From contig NC_051063.1 in the NCBI RefSeq assembly GCF_004664715.2, positions 113,632,829 to 113,696,828 on the forward strand: a stretch of DNA of 64,000 nucleotides. Reading direction: 5' to 3'. Below are positions 45,426-58,324 of this stretch, in pieces (position 1 is the first letter of the stretch; every line of letters starts with the position of its first letter). Under the pieces are notes generated by a model, which saw only the letters and a list, made by a program, of their open reading frames with translations, had not been told where the DNA came from and did no database searches. The translations under genes and the position numbers were made by a program. This DNA comes from Peromyscus leucopus. Its lineage: Eukaryota > Chordata > Mammalia > Rodentia > Cricetidae.

Positions 45426-45589
45426 CCTAGATCTACTTTTCTCTTAGTGATTTTTCAAGTTCAATAAGTTTCTTCTGTCTTTCCTCGTATACTCAGGTAC
45501 CTCTTACAAAGAATTTCAGAATTCATTTTTGTTTGATTCACAAAATGGTTGACAGGAAAAAGGATGAGACCTATGATAGGTTATCTAAT

Positions 45590-45700
45590 TCTAACTGGTC
45601 AGCCTTAAATATCTACATATACCAACATATATAAGACCACATAACACTAAGTGGTCACATATATTTATATTTAATAGTAATGATTAAAGTAGAGAGCATG
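45590..45700 (+). mobile_element. Possible L1 3' UTR scrap
   Basis: ACTGGTCAGCCTTAAATATC and AACACTAAGTGGTCAC weakly match L1 3' UTR. Confidence 0.35.
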
Positions 45701-45769
45701 CTATCCAAGAGAATCCAAAAACATGCAATCGATTGCTATTGCCTTTGATTCTGTAAATAGAAGACAAGT

Positions 45770-45816
45770 TCTCATTTCTAAAGACACCCTCACCTCTCAT
45801 CAAGAAAACTTCTCTT
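45770..45816 (+). mobile_element. L1 3' UTR, left part
   Basis: ACCTCTCATCAAGAAAACTTC is L1 3' UTR sequence that continues directly at 45989, after a B1. Confidence 0.6.
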
Positions 45817-45943
45817 CGCCTTTAATCCCAGCACTTGGGAGGCAGAGGCAGGCGGATCTCTGTGAGTTCGAGGCTAGCCTGGGCTACCAAGTGAGCTCCA
45901 GGAAAGGCGCAAAGCTACACAGAGAAACCCTGTCTCGAAAAAA

Positions 45944-45973
<30 letters not shown>
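45817..45973 (+). mobile_element. Young B1 SINE, 5'-truncated
   Basis: Begins inside B1 at CGCCTTTAATCCCAGCACTT (about the first 20 bases are absent) and runs through CAGGAAAGGCGCAAAGCTAC to a poly-A tail of over 30. A perfect 15-bp target duplication AAGAAAACTTCTCTT lies at 45802-45816 and 45974-45988. It is the least decayed insertion in the window. Confidence 0.98.
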
Positions 45974-45977
<4 letters not shown>

Positions 45978-45988
45978 AAACTTCTCTT

Positions 45989-46605
45989 TAAAATAGATGA
46001 GGTCATTATAGAAAACCATAACCAATCAAACTTCAGAGTTGTGGAGCCCAGACCCAGTGGATACATCTAAGAAACACTCCTACTCCTAAGACTCAAGGAA
46101 CATTGTGAAAGGGGGATGGAAGTATTGTAAAAGTCACAGGACTGGGAAGTTTGCTGCAGAATTGTGTCTTCTAGGAGTGTCAGAATCTATCCCCATGAAG
46201 TCTCACCCACACACTACTTAAACGTGAGCTGAGCAAAGACAACACCAATAAAAACGCTAAAGTGGATAGGGGAGAGCCCACAAGGCTCAAATCCCACACA
46301 AAGAACCACAGGCCAGTAAGAAAGGCTGAGATGGGGAGAAATTGCCAGAAACGAGCAAGCCAACTGGCTACCTCATACAAAATTATCAGCCCTGAAAACG
46401 TACATATAAGAAACATTATACAGACTAAGTAGGTTATATTTAGAAATATATATGTATACACACATATGTATATACATGTAATAACAATTAATAAAGAGGC
46501 CATGGATTTGAAAGAGTGAAAGTAGGGGTATACTGCAGAGTATGGAGGGAGAAAAGGAAGGAATAAATGATATAATTATATTATAATCTCAAAAATAAAA
46601 AAAAA
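45989..46605 (+). mobile_element. L1 3' UTR, right part
   Basis: GAAAACCATAACCAATCAAAC, CATGAAGTCTCACCCACAC, AACGTGAGCTGAGCAAAG, ACGTACATATAAGAAACATT, AGGCCATGGATTTGAAAG and ATTATATTATAATCTC, then a poly-A. A long and clear rodent L1 3' UTR. Confidence 0.9.
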
Positions 46606-46869
46606 ACAATTTAAACTGAGATTTAACCATTCGATAAGAGAGTACAATAAACACACAGGTTTTGAAATAGAAACAAATGTTTTTACCCATATGTTAATAT
46701 AGTACAGTTTCAATCGGAAAAGGGAAATAATCTGTATTATATGTTTAGGTGACCTAAATACTTGTACTCAGAAAGTTGGTGTCAAAAATGACAAAAGGAG
46801 TTTATCATTTAAAGCTTACCACTGCCAAGGATATAATTGCTGATCTCATAAAATCAATTTAATAATAAT

Positions 46870-47025
46870 AAAGCCCAGTATATCCCCCTCCCAAAAAAAA
46901 AGAAGAGGGCATGGATTTGAGAGGGATCGGGGAATTCCTCCAGAGGAAGGAGAAGATAGAGAGGGAGGGTAGAAAAGGTGTAAATAAAGTACGTATGTTG
47001 GAAATTCTTTTTAAAAATGAAAAAG
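46870..47025 (+). mobile_element. L1 3' terminus fragment
   Basis: GGGCATGGATTTGAGAGGG, AGGGAGGGTAGAAAAGG and GTTGGAAATTCTTTTTAA look like another L1 end. Confidence 0.5.
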
Positions 47026-47079
47026 TAAATGATGCTTTTCAACACTATTTGATAGAACCTCACTAGCTACCTCAGTCCC

Positions 47080-47190
47080 AGGATATTTTATTCTAACTTC
47101 TCATGAAGAAAACTGATGCTAGTCAAGTGAGCTAGGCTGCTCGGTAGCCCACAGTTAGTCAATAAAGACTCTGGAATTGGAATCCTCAAC
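47080..47190 (-). mobile_element. Possible MIR fragment
   Basis: GAAGAAAACTGATGCTAGTC, CCCACAGTTAGTCAATAAAG and GGAATTGGAATCC follow the antisense MIR. Confidence 0.5.
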
Positions 47191-47264
47191 AACTTCAGCC
47201 AAATTGCCTCTGAAGTAAAAGAAATAATTTATACAAAAGCTCTCTGTAAACAATGAATCAAGAG

Positions 47265-47515
47265 CCAAGCTGTAATGGAAAGAGGCATGTTTGGATTTCA
47301 ATGGCTTTTATACTGCTATCCTGGGCATATCTTCACAATATGGTCTTTGCCAAGTCCCATAAGCCTTCTGAGCTTCAATTTTTTCCATCTGCAAAATAGG
47401 GATCCTATTGCCTATTCGCTCATCTGCTTCACTTCATGATTTCTCACCTGTGAAACTGGTGTGGAAAGCACATTAAATAATGGCTATGAAAATCATTGCT
47501 AAATAAATCCAGCTG
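47265..47515 (+). mobile_element. MIR SINE, nearly full
   Basis: TTTGGATTTCAATGGCTTTTA, GTCTTTGCCAAGTCCCATAAG, TCCATCTGCAAAATAGGGATC, and a terminal GCTAAATAAATCCAGC. One of the most complete MIRs here. Confidence 0.82.
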
Positions 47516-47904
47516 TAAAGAAGAAGGTGTGAGTACTAACACAGGTAAAAGTGAGAACAAATAATTCAGCAGGAACCACAGCACATCTCCTCAGACCAAG
47601 TACTTCTTTCTAAACAACCACAAGTGTAAAATTACATGTCCCAGATTTCCTTCAGACCTGATCACTAGTGCAGGATGAGTAAACAGTGGCTGCATGAATA
47701 AATGAACCCTCTAATAATCTAAAGGGACCTCCCACAAGTCTTCAATTCGAGGCTATTTCACCTTACTTCATGAACCATCCTAGTAGTCAGAAGCATGACT
47801 TCAGGACACATTAGAAAATACAAAAGCATCCTGTGGTGAAAAGTGACTGGGAAGTTTCCTGGCCTCAAGCAAATCTTTGTTATGCAGCCCAGGAATACAC
47901 TCTG
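47516..47904. other. Unique-looking sequence
   Basis: No gene or repeat recognised. Confidence 0.4.
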
Positions 47905-48300
47905 TTAGAGTTTGTATGTGAAACATCCCCCAGAGCTTACTTGTTGGGATGACTGATCCCCAGGTAGAGGCCTGTTACAAAGGCAGTGGAACTTGTGGGA
48001 GGTGGGCCTAGCTGGGTGGACCACTAGAGTTGCTGATGGGTGGATCTTAATGTGACAGCTTGGCCCAGTCTCCTCTTTCTCCCCCTCTTCCTCCCTAGAT
48101 GCCTTTCCTTTTCCTTCTCTGTCCTTCCTTCTCCCCATCTATCCCCTTTCTCCTGATCCTTGGGAAAGTATCAGCTGTGCCACAAGCTCCCACCTCCACA
48201 GAGAGAGCCCCAGCCACCATGAAAGTGTGAACTAAAAGAAGTCCTTCTCCTAAGAGGCTTCTTGGGAGGTATTTAGCCATAGCAATGAGAGAAGTGAAAT
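47905..48300 (+). mobile_element. MaLR/MST-like LTR
   Basis: GAACTTGTGGGAGGTGGGCC, GGTGGATCTTAATGTGACAG, a CT-rich block, CACCATGAAAGTGTGAAC and CATAGCAATGAGAGAAGTG follow the MST/MLT layout. Family tentative. Confidence 0.55.
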
Positions 48301-48655
48301 CAGTTTATCTTCCTCTACCTACCATAGTGATGTGCATCTACACTCTTGATGAATGTTTATTGGTTTGAAATGTATGTTCCTTGCAAAAAGTCAGGGGAAA
48401 TCTTTCTGTTATATTTTTTAAATCATTCCTTATGGGTTTCTTCCTTTTCCTCCACAGCATGTTCCCACCCACTGCTTCTAAACATTGGTTGTATACTAAT
48501 ATGTTCATATTCATTTCTAGCGATATAGCCAGCAAGTAGTTAAATTAGATGTGCCCTGTTAATACATTTATATAGCAGAAGCTCAGAGGCGGATTTTAAA
48601 TTAATGTTAAAGCCTTGTCTGTGATATTATGGATTATTTAAGATATGTGTATTAG
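48301..48655. other. Unassigned sequence
   Basis: No gene or repeat recognised. Confidence 0.4.
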
Positions 48656-48768
48656 CAAGGTGTGTATAAACCCAGCTCTCAGGAGGCAGAGGCAGGCAGA
48701 TATTTCTGAGTTCAAGGCCAGCCTGGTCTCCATAGTGAGACTTGTCTTGAAAAACCACCAAAAAAGTT
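48656..48768 (+). mobile_element. B1 SINE, 5' part degraded
   Basis: CAGCTCTCAGGAGGCAGAGG, GAGTTCAAGGCCAGCCTGG and GACTTGTCTTGAAAAACC. Confidence 0.9.
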
Positions 48769-49034
48769 ACATGTTTTATAGACTCAAAATTTGAGAATTT
48801 CAAAGGTAAATAAGTTGCCTGAATTCTTATCCTGAGTGGTAGACCAATGAACTAAGCTGAAGTTGTTTGCCTACAAGCTAGGGCTTCCTAATTGGGTCAT
48901 GATGCCTTTTTGTTATATGTGGAAGACATCACAGTGCCCAAGAGCTCCATACAGCTCCATTTTTATTGTTACTGAATTTCATACATTCATACAATATTTT
49001 AAATCTACCTTTCATCCCTCTCATATACATAGCT

Positions 49035-49180
49035 CATTTTTATTATCACCAAAATCAGTCAATCATCCTCACTCATCTGATAAATATTCATTGTGAGTCC
49101 AGTACTTACTAGGCAATATACCAAGGACTGCTGATATACAAGTACACACACTTGTTCACAAAAAATAAAAATGAGTAACC
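49035..49180 (-). mobile_element. L2-type fragment, antisense
   Basis: ATAAATATTCATTGTGAGTCC followed by CTAGGCAATATACCAAGG recalls the reversed L2 end. Confidence 0.45.
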
Positions 49181-51436
49181 AAGATGGCAACTTTTTGGAA
49201 GTCTCATACATAATGTCTATGTAATCCATATCTACCCTGCCTCTGGATTCTGAGTTCTTCATCATATAGGTCACCCCTCTTTCTTGTGTCAAACTAATCA
49301 GGTCAGCCACCTCACAGAACTCAGCTCTTTTAGACCTTGGTTAACTGCCAGACTTGTTAGTGTATGTCTGGCACCCCAGTTATATAAGAAAAAGCCATCC
49401 TCCAGTATCTGAGGTGCCTAACATCACTCTAACAGACCATACTAAAAAATAAACTTTTCCATGCCTGCCTCCCTGGAACTCTTAGTCACTGGAGGTTATC
49501 CAATAAAACTTCATTTTACAATCCAAGCCTGCTACGATCCCCAAATCCACTCCTCGTATCCCAGAGAAGATGAGCCATTGACTAAATTACACATCGTCCT
49601 GCCAAGATGCAGACTTCAATTTCACAGGAAATCTCACACAGCTGAGTGGTTGCCTCACTGAAGATGTTAGGAATGGTGAAAGCACATGCCCAGATTTAAT
49701 CAAATGGCTTTGAAGTTCCAGAACAGGAAGTAGGAGCATATGAGTTTCACAGGCCCGTGAGTGACCACATTAAGTGTGCTCATAACCACAGAGGCAGAGC
49801 TGAATGGAGCAGCAGGGCTTTTACCATGTGAAAGCAGGCAGGACTATTACCATATGGAGTTGAAGGCTCAGAGGCTTTCTTGAAAACTTATGACCTTGCT
49901 GCAAGGGTGGCCTCTGAGACATGTTAAGGAGAAACCATTCCCAGGAAAAGCATACTAGGTTTTCCAGCTCAGAGGACCTTCCCACACTCTCAGGCCAGGT
50001 CGTGGGCCTCTATTCATTTTGGAACAAAACACACAGAGATCTACAGAGGGACATACAAGGCTCAGGACACAAATTAAACACAAGCAAAATTTAAATTATC
50101 TGATATTGATTTCTGTTAATTTTCTATTGGAGAATAATTCTGTGTAGATCTCTGAACCCAAATAAAATTCTTCTCAGTCCTTATCCCTAATCATCACTCA
50201 CCTTCCAACTCTTCCCTTCAAATATATAGTCCACCAAGGCATTCTCAGGATATCACTACTTTGCTGTTTTATGTGTAGTATAAGCCTCCAATCTTAAAAT
50301 GATATTTAGTACTTAAGACTGGAGAATTGGCATTTGTCTTTCAGACTCAACCGAAATAACACATTTTATTTGTGAAGTTGCATCTTCCTCTCCAGATACT
50401 AATTACTCTCTTTTATAAGACTCCATGGGAACACAATACAGAGTCATGAAAACAACTATTAGAGGTTTCTTCAGACTGTAGTCATGGTCTGCTGTAAGGG
50501 GCAGTAAACACCTATGAAGGATGGTTCTTAAGTAGTTTAAGTTTCTCAGACTCTATGGACTCTGTAGCAACCACCCAACTTTACCATTATAGGTTTTAGG
50601 AAGTCACAGATGATATATAAATGAAGGAACACGGATGCTATATGATAACATTTATTCTTTCTCAAAGGGAAAAGTTCTTTGTCACTGAAAATGATTCTTG
50701 AGTCTTGCAGAGTTTGGAGACACAAAATGCAAAGGAAAGGAAATGCTTTATTATCCTGAATACAAGGGTCTGCAAACTTATTTGGCTTGATATATGAAGA
50801 TTACAAATGGAAACAATGATAGACTTTCTCCTCAAAATAAGAAAGCAATGACAAGGGACCCATAGAGTGTTATACCAACATATCAATTGGCAATTATTAA
50901 TGATTGGGTGCCTAGTTGATGAAAAACTCAAAATATCCCATGAAACAAATTCCTTTTCATATGTTATTTGATGAGAAGTGTTATGTGAAAGTAAACAAAA
51001 TCAAAATTTTACCATTAGAAGAACATTATGAAAGTGACACTTTGGAGACTGCCCTCTGACCTCTAGCAGATGTTGCTCATTGGCTGCAACTATATACAAA
51101 AGGCAAATCCAGACTTGTAGGGTGTCCTGAGCATTTTATGTGGCAAAGTGGTTTTCAATTATTTATTAATTAAACTCACTAGCTCCTCCTCTTACTCCCA
51201 GTGGTGTTGAGACAGCATTTTATAAATGGTGAAGTCAAGACATTTATTATCTATTGAATGTGAATGATATGATTAGTGAGTGATAATGGAAAGAGGGTCA
51301 AGGTTGTTCCTTAAAACAGATAAATGGTAACAGAAGATAAATAATTAATTGGGGGGACTGAGAATTTTAGATGAGGCAAAACACCCTACTCTATCTATTA
51401 TTGAAATATACTGAGCTATTTCCCTAATAGTTTCTA
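49181..51436. other. Long unique-looking stretch
   Basis: 2.2 kb without a sure repeat or exon. Several short frames on both strands lack any domain. Confidence 0.4.
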
Positions 51437-51505
<69 letters not shown>

Positions 51506-51601
51506 ACACACACACACACACACACACAGACACACACACACACACACACAGACACACACACACACACACAGACACACACACACACACACACACATACACA
51601 C
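51437..51601. repeat. (CT)n(CA)n compound microsatellite
   Basis: CT to about 51505, then CA with regularly spaced CAGACA interruptions. Cysteine/valine frames here are artefacts. Confidence 0.97.
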
Positions 51602-52439
51602 CAAAAATTCTAATGAAACATTAGGGAACATTTAGATGCACCATTCATTTGAGAAGGTAACTCACATGAAGTTGAAAAATATTATCAAGCTGAAATGGCA
51701 GATTCATAGTCTGGTCTTGCAGGGTTGTGTTCATCTCTTCAGATGCTGAAGTGGAAGTACCTTTCAACCACAGGACATTTTTATGTGGAAAAAAAAAACA
51801 CTGGTCCTTGAGGACCCTGACATGTGTCTGAGCTTGTCAAGCATACAATGGGTATTTCAGAAATAGTGTCATTACAACTCTATTTTCAAAGGAAAAAGTG
51901 AGTGAGAGGAGTTGTTTATGTCAACTTGATGGAACCATCATATTTTTTAAATCTGTTAGGCTATATATGTTAGCATCTTAATTCTCTGGCAAGAGAATAA
52001 ACTCTCTGATGACAGATACAGTTTTTTAAATACTTCTGATGCATAAATTCCATCTGAAAGTGATAGTTTAAAAAGAGCTACATTGTTAGGTTATATGAGG
52101 ACTATTTTAGAATGTACATAAAACACACTTTTTTACTTTATGGCAAATGTTCAAAAATATAAGCTCTAGGTATGATATCTAATAAACATTTGTTAGATAA
52201 CTAATTCATCAAAGATGATGTGGACGGATTAATCAGTGGATAGTTTTGTAGCATCTTAATTGCAAATTTTCACCTGACTCAAGAAATCTACTGAAGAATG
52301 CTATCATATCCATAGGGCAAGCTACTAGGTATTACAAGAACAGATGTATACTATAATCCTGTATACAGTAGGAATAAAACTATAAGTGAGGCTCATTTTC
52401 TATTACAGTCATTCTCCCCTCTTTGACTTGAGCCACATC
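51602..52439. other. AT-rich unique-looking sequence
   Basis: No gene or sure repeat. Confidence 0.4.
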
Positions 52440-52830
52440 AGCTGGATCTGTTTGGTCCTTGAAAAGGCAAAGCAAGCTGTTGCCTCCAAGCCTTCACACT
52501 CGCTATCCTTGGGGCCTTCTTCTATGCAAAACCTGGTTCAGCCTCTAACCTTTTGTGTTTACTTAAGGTCTTTTACCTTTTCAGAGATGCCTTCCTGAAC
52601 TGTCCTATTATAAAACATCACCCACAAAGACAAAGTTCCTGAGCAGCTATAGTTTTCTATCCATGACATGACATAAAAATATATGTCCCTTATTTGTTTA
52701 TATTTCTGATATAAGCTTCATGAGTTCTATGATTGTAGTCTGTTTGGCTTATTGCTTTAGAGAAGAGGCCATTAGGACAATGCCTGGAATTTCATAATTA
52801 CTGTATGGATAGATCAGCAAATCATTCAGG
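52440..52830 (+). mobile_element. L2 LINE 3' region
   Basis: CTTTTCAGAGATGCCTTCCTG, TATTTGTTTATATTTCTG, AGCTTCATGAGTTCTATG and GGACAATGCCTGGAATTTC are the L2 3' segments in order. Confidence 0.75.
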
Positions 52831-52854
52831 AGGACATTTTTTCAGAACATAACA

Positions 52855-52960
52855 TGGCTTTGCCTATTTATTCCAAAAATATTAGTTACTATGTTCCAGG
52901 CATTGTGAGAGGAAGTTGAGGGAGTCACAAAGACAAGTAAGACAATCTCTCTCTAGGGGA
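52855..52960 (-). mobile_element. L2-type fragment, antisense
   Basis: TTAGTTACTATGTTCCAGGC and GTCACAAAGACAAGTAAGAC match the complement of the L2 end. Opposite to the L2 just upstream, so a separate insertion. Confidence 0.5.
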
Positions 52961-53564
52961 TAAAGCTAACAAGTTGGTATTACCGGTTTCAACACACTAC
53001 TCCCATCTTGTCCAAAGCCAGCACTTGTTCCGTATACCTCTCACTGAGAGCAGATCTGAAATCCTTGGGATTCCAACAGCCAGAGACAGTGCATGAAGAA
53101 GCTTAGCCTGGCCAGGAGAACATGAACTTCAAACTGTGCCCTTATCTCTTGCTCACAACTTTACATCTTCAGGCAGCTGATAAACATTTAATGAAGGCTT
53201 TTATGATTGCCACTATGTGCTACATGCTGTGGAGGATTTGAAGGACTGGAGAAATGCTCACTGATGTCCATAGAAAAGCAAACACTAAAATTGAAAATAA
53301 CTAACAAAAAATTATTTTTCAGTAACAGGAGTATTTTATTCCAAACAATAACTTCAAGGAAGAGAAAAGAAATGCCTTCAGCTGTGGTGGTTGCCACACA
53401 GAAGTTTATTGGGTAACATTGGAGGTGCTGTATAATTGACCTTCAGAAGCAAGATGCCTACCGTTGTAAACTAGAAGAGAGAAAATGAATGCTTTTCCCC
53501 CCAATACTACACGATAAAGCAGCATGCAGGTGTCTGTGCCTTTGTAGGCTTCTGCCCATCATAA
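52961..53564. other. Unassigned sequence
   Basis: A short antisense L2-like trace may lie at 53185-53235. No exon. Confidence 0.35.
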
Positions 53565-53690
53565 GCTTGGTTATGTTGCTCCCATTTTATGGGGAAACTG
53601 AGATTGATAAAGTTATGCAACTTGCCATTGTTGCTTCAGAGCTGCTTTGATGCCAGGGGACATGTTCAGAAGACCACAGGGAGCTGTGTT
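53565..53690 (-). mobile_element. MIR SINE
   Basis: CTCCCATTTTATGGGGAAACTG, TATGCAACTTGCCATTG and a final AGACCACAGGG: the antisense MIR core, moderately kept. Confidence 0.78.
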
Positions 53691-55659
53691 CAGTCATGGA
53701 CTGAATTGGGTAGCTCAGCCACACTCACAGCTAACAATTAGTTGACACCCACAATGTATGTGTGGAAGCATTCAAGGGCTCTCTTGTCAGCAAGCAGCCT
53801 CCCTCTCAACCACACCTCCTGTATTACAGTGATTCAGGCATTGTTCTTCACCAGACCAGACATGCTGCTTCTATCCAGACTGACCTGGATTGTGGGCTCA
53901 TGACATTTAGAACCTTTAGAACCACAAGGAAAGAGTCAATGTGGGTGTGAGAAATGCCCTTTAAAACCTATATATTAGCTTACTTAATTACCTAGTCAGC
54001 ATGGCTTGCTCTTCTGATAGACAAAGTTTCTAACAAGAAATAATCTGTGGTGAAAAATTACCCACACAAGCTCTGGGCACAGTGTACATGGACTTGCATG
54101 TCAACAAAACATGGCTCAGGTCACAAGGGAACTGACTTTGAATCTCACATGCTAAAAATCATGTGACAAGTTTGCCTTGCCTTGTCCCATGAGGAAATGA
54201 AGGTGGACAGAATATACTGTCCCTTCAAATTCCAATGGCTAGAACTGACAATCTACAGAAACTCAGAAGAGGATTTTTTCTGTATGGCATGCAGACTTGG
54301 AACATTCCCAAGGAGCTCTTGACCTGATTAGACCTTTGTCAACTATCCTTTTGTAAGAGTCACAATCTCTTGGAGGAAAAAATATCCTAAAAAAACAGCC
54401 ACCCCAAAACAAAAGCAATTAAGTTCAGGAATGCAGTAAGCTGTAATGAAGGTGAACGCCGCCTCCACCTGGTGATTGTGCTACTGGTTCTTTTCTTGTC
54501 TGTCCCATATTTCAGTCTCCTACAACTACAAGGACAACTGTCTGATTCAAATGTATACTTACTGTTAATTTGGTTTGTATCAGCCAATGATGTCAGCAAC
54601 TTTTTTCATCATCCTTGTTATTCCAAATCACCTTAGAAATAGGCAGCATACAAGATCACATTGGTCCAAGCAATATGTGATCACTGTTATTTCTGTGCTC
54701 ATCTTCATCAGTCAATCAAAGAAATGTTTCCTTTTCTTCCTTTATCCCCCTTTAAATGATGCTCCATTGTCCTACAACAGGCCTCTCCCACAATTTGCCT
54801 CTCCCACTATTTCTTTCTTATCTCTTGGCTTCTTCTGCCAAATAGTCACCAGGAAACCATTAAATAAATTCATATTTAACATATAATGTGAGCTAAGCAG
54901 TTTCCCCCTTTTTGTTTTGTTCTGCATGATGCAACATATTTTACTACCACTAATATGTTCAGATATTTAACTTCCAGAGTCAACTCTCCAGCTCTAGAAC
55001 TGGTAAATGTGAGATAAGATTGAGATACAAAAATTACCAAAAATAGTAACATCTCTAATCACACACATTGCAATTCTGACCGCACCTGCCATTCTTAGAT
55101 CAATAATTGCAGTTTTCTACTGAAATTCTCTGTCTCTTCAGTATGAGGCGTACTGTTGCTCATCAAGCTGTACTCTCCTTCTCTTTATTAACTTTTACAT
55201 TCCTACCTGAGCTATTTAGTCCAGTCCTACTTCTTCAGGGAGCATAAAAGTGTGTGTGCTTCCTTCTCCTATGCTCAGTGTGGTAGAAAGTTGCCTGCAT
55301 AAAGGACACCCTAACACTGCACTAGACTGGGTGCTATGTCCTCACAGCACATCCTCATCCTACAACTGTCTTGCTCCAATTGTTTTTTGGCCGTCCTCCA
55401 TGAAAGCACATAAGTAACTTTTCCAATAGTGAGTCTCATTTGGTTCCTTGTTGAAAACCCCTCTGTGTTTCTATTTGTCTCTATGATGAAGTATCTGCCT
55501 GATTATTTGTGAAGGAGTTAAGTAAAATGACTCTTCAGTGTTTATTTGTCTGTTTTCCATTATAGGCAAGAGATTAACGAGCACTAACAAAGCTCACACT
55601 GTTGATTACCTATAATTCACTATACCCAGAATTATGTTATATTCTTTAAAGAAACCATC
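53691..55659. other. Long unique-looking stretch
   Basis: No repeat or exon recognised in 2 kb. CpGs are few. Confidence 0.4.
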
Positions 55660-55850
55660 TGTTTAACCTCCAATAACCCAGACTGTTAATCTCTGCATTC
55701 ACAGAGTGAAGAAAACAGGACCTACTACATAAGTGATGAGTGATCATATAAATTGATCAAAGGGCACAACGTTATTAAGTGCTGAATTAAGACTCAAACC
55801 CCAATTTTCTTTATTTTAAAGTTTCTACTGCTTCCACGGACCATATTATA
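55660..55850 (-). mobile_element. MIR SINE
   Basis: TTTAACCTCCAATAACCCAG, GAGTGAAGAAAACAGGACC, AAAGGGCACAACGTTATTAAG and GACTCAAACCCCAATTTTC follow the antisense MIR over most of its length. Confidence 0.75.
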
Positions 55851-56294
55851 GGTGGTATGGCAGATTTATTGGGTAATAAAGTGAACTAGAGAGAAAGGTG
55901 GTTAAATTTTTAACAAGAAAGTAACAAGAATTTTTATTGACTGAAAGCCAGGCAAACACCAGCTAGGAAAACTGGATGCATTTGTGATGTGATTTCATGA
56001 AGGGCTTTAAAACCCAGGGAGTGCTTAAACTGGCCTCCATAGGAAGTACAAAGCAATTTAGACTTTTGAATTTAGAAGTATAGTTTTCTAAGAGTGGTCT
56101 GGATTCAGTGTGTGGAATTGTTGCCTTGGTTAGAGGGAGGCTGCCACAATAGCAGCTCAGGGTGTGACTTCAGGGACAGCAGAAGTTGAGAAAAGAACAG
56201 AGTCTGTGGGGACTAAATGAAAATTGCCACAGTAGGGTTAGGGCAAAAACATAAGCTTAGAAACTTTGGAGAGGGTTCATAGTAAAGATAAAAG
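55851..56294. other. Unassigned sequence
   Basis: No gene or repeat recognised. Confidence 0.4.
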
Positions 56295-56712
56295 CTGCTA
56301 GTTTGAATTTGTAATACTTCAGGGTGTAAAAGCTTGATCCTCAGCTCCATCCTCTATGGAAGTGGTAGAAACCTCTAAGAGTCAAACCCTGTTGGGGTGT
56401 TAGAGGTGTGCCCTTAAAGGGGCACAGGAAAGGTGCATCTCTCTCTCCCTGTCTCTCTCTCTCTGTCTCTCTCTCTCTGTCTCTCTCTCTGTCTCTGTCT
56501 CTCTCTCTCTGTCTCTCTGTCTCTCTGTCTTTCCTACATGGAAACATGACAAAACATCTTCTACCATGTGTCCCCACAATGAGATACTTTTTACCATTTG
56601 TCCTAAAAGAAATGGAACCAAGCAACAATGAACTGAACCCTCTGAGACCATGAGCGGACAGTCTGTCCTCCTCTGTGAGTTGGTGATCTCAGTGGAAAGC
56701 TGACTAGTACAA
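56295..56712 (+). mobile_element. MST/MLT-like LTR with CT array
   Basis: GGAAGTGGTAGAAACCTC, GTGCCCTTAAAGGGGCAC, a CT/TGTCTC microsatellite (56437-56531), CAACAATGAACTGAACCC and GTGGAAAGCTGACTAGTAC. Same family as the antisense copy at 59105. The arginine/glutamate open frames come from the CT array. Confidence 0.6.
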
Positions 56713-58196
56713 GACTCAATTTCTTCTGCTGATTGGTCAGCACACAGGTTTATAATTATTTCTAAGCCTCATACTCCAACAATATGCTATATGCATGTTC
56801 TCAAATATCTTAAATATGTCAAAATTTTAAGGCAAAATAATAAGAGATGTAGTCATGCCACAATGAAGCTACAGACTAAAAGGACTGAAATCACAAGGCC
56901 AGAAGAGATTTAAGTTAGTAAAGGAAGTGCTGTTCTAAAAATTCTTTCTCATACAAAAACCTGTGTCTGTGTTCCATGAGGGAGTCTACAGCTTTGGTTC
57001 CTGAAGCCATAGAGTTCTTCCCAACACCATTCATGAATAAGGATAGAGGAAACTACTAGAGGCAGAGAGAAAATCTGAGGCACTTTTCCTGTACTCAAGG
57101 ACCGGAGTATGGAAGCAAAGGTTAGAATAGGGAGCAAGACAGTAGAAGGAAGGATGGCTCTATTTTAAAGGCTTAATTAGCTACAGCTATGGATGGAAGA
57201 AAGAATTTTGGCAGGAAAAAAACCCAAAGATTTGTCTCTGATTTTATTCTCCATTTAACTCCCATACTTATCTCTCGCACTGGACTTCTTACACTTACAC
57301 TGCTGATGAGGCCAATGAAGTTCACCTTTGGTCAAAGTGGAGAGAAAAAGAAAGATGTAGAGATGCCAAGGCTCTGAATGAACATCCCCTGCACTAGCCT
57401 GGTTTCCAATGAATGTGCAATTCTAGCTCAATACATCATCTCCAAAATACAATTTCAGCTCAATTGGCTGCTGGAAAAATGTAGAATAATCATTTCTTGA
57501 ACTGTTATTTGTTGATTATGCTTTAAAAAAAGGCTTAGAGCAGCTACAGAAATGAATTTGGCAAATAGTAAGACACCATGTCCTGATGCTGCCAACACAA
57601 TTGATGTAGTATCAATTCCCAATAACGCTGTAGTCCACCAGACAGGCCAAATCAATGGCGAGTCTCTGGCTAAGCTCCTGGCTAAAGATCTCTGAAGTCC
57701 CTCAGGCTATCTTCAACTATTAGTGGTATGTGGGTCAAGAAAATACAAATACATGCTTACATAAACCTAAGTAAAATGTGTTTATAAAAAGAAAGAAAAG
57801 CTCACACAGAAAGTTGTGCTGGGTTTATTATTATTTCTAAGTAATTGCTGGCCTCTCTGTTGAACTTCACCATGAGATTAGTTTTCATCAATATCATATG
57901 TGCAAAAGTGGAATGTCACTTTTGGATAAAAACTTTAAGAATGATTATATATGTCTACTTTTGCTATTATTCTCTCCACCCAAAGGCTTTACAGTCCAAT
58001 ATAAGGACTGCTTCCAGCCTCCATCCCAGAATAATAACCCATAATGAACGTGTAACATGATGCTGCTTTTAACGTTACATGCCATTAAGATTTTGGATAA
58101 AGTTTTCATTTTATGCTAACTCAATGATCATGAACTATAAAGTGACTTTTATATTATTCTTGGATATAGAGATACAATGATGAAGTGGAAAGACCT
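56713..58196. other. Unique-looking stretch
   Basis: No sure repeat or exon. Short frames without domains. Confidence 0.4.
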
Positions 58197-58214
58197 TTCT
58201 TGCTTGCTTGCTTG

Positions 58215-58260
<46 letters not shown>
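58197..58260. repeat. (TTGC)n(TTTC)n microsatellite
   Basis: Four or five TTGC units followed by about eleven TTTC units. Confidence 0.97.
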
Positions 58261-58261
<1 letters not shown>

Positions 58262-58324
58262 GCCTTAACTGATTTATTTTTTAAAAACTAGTATGATATT
58301 GAACTAACAATATTTTTTCCTTGT

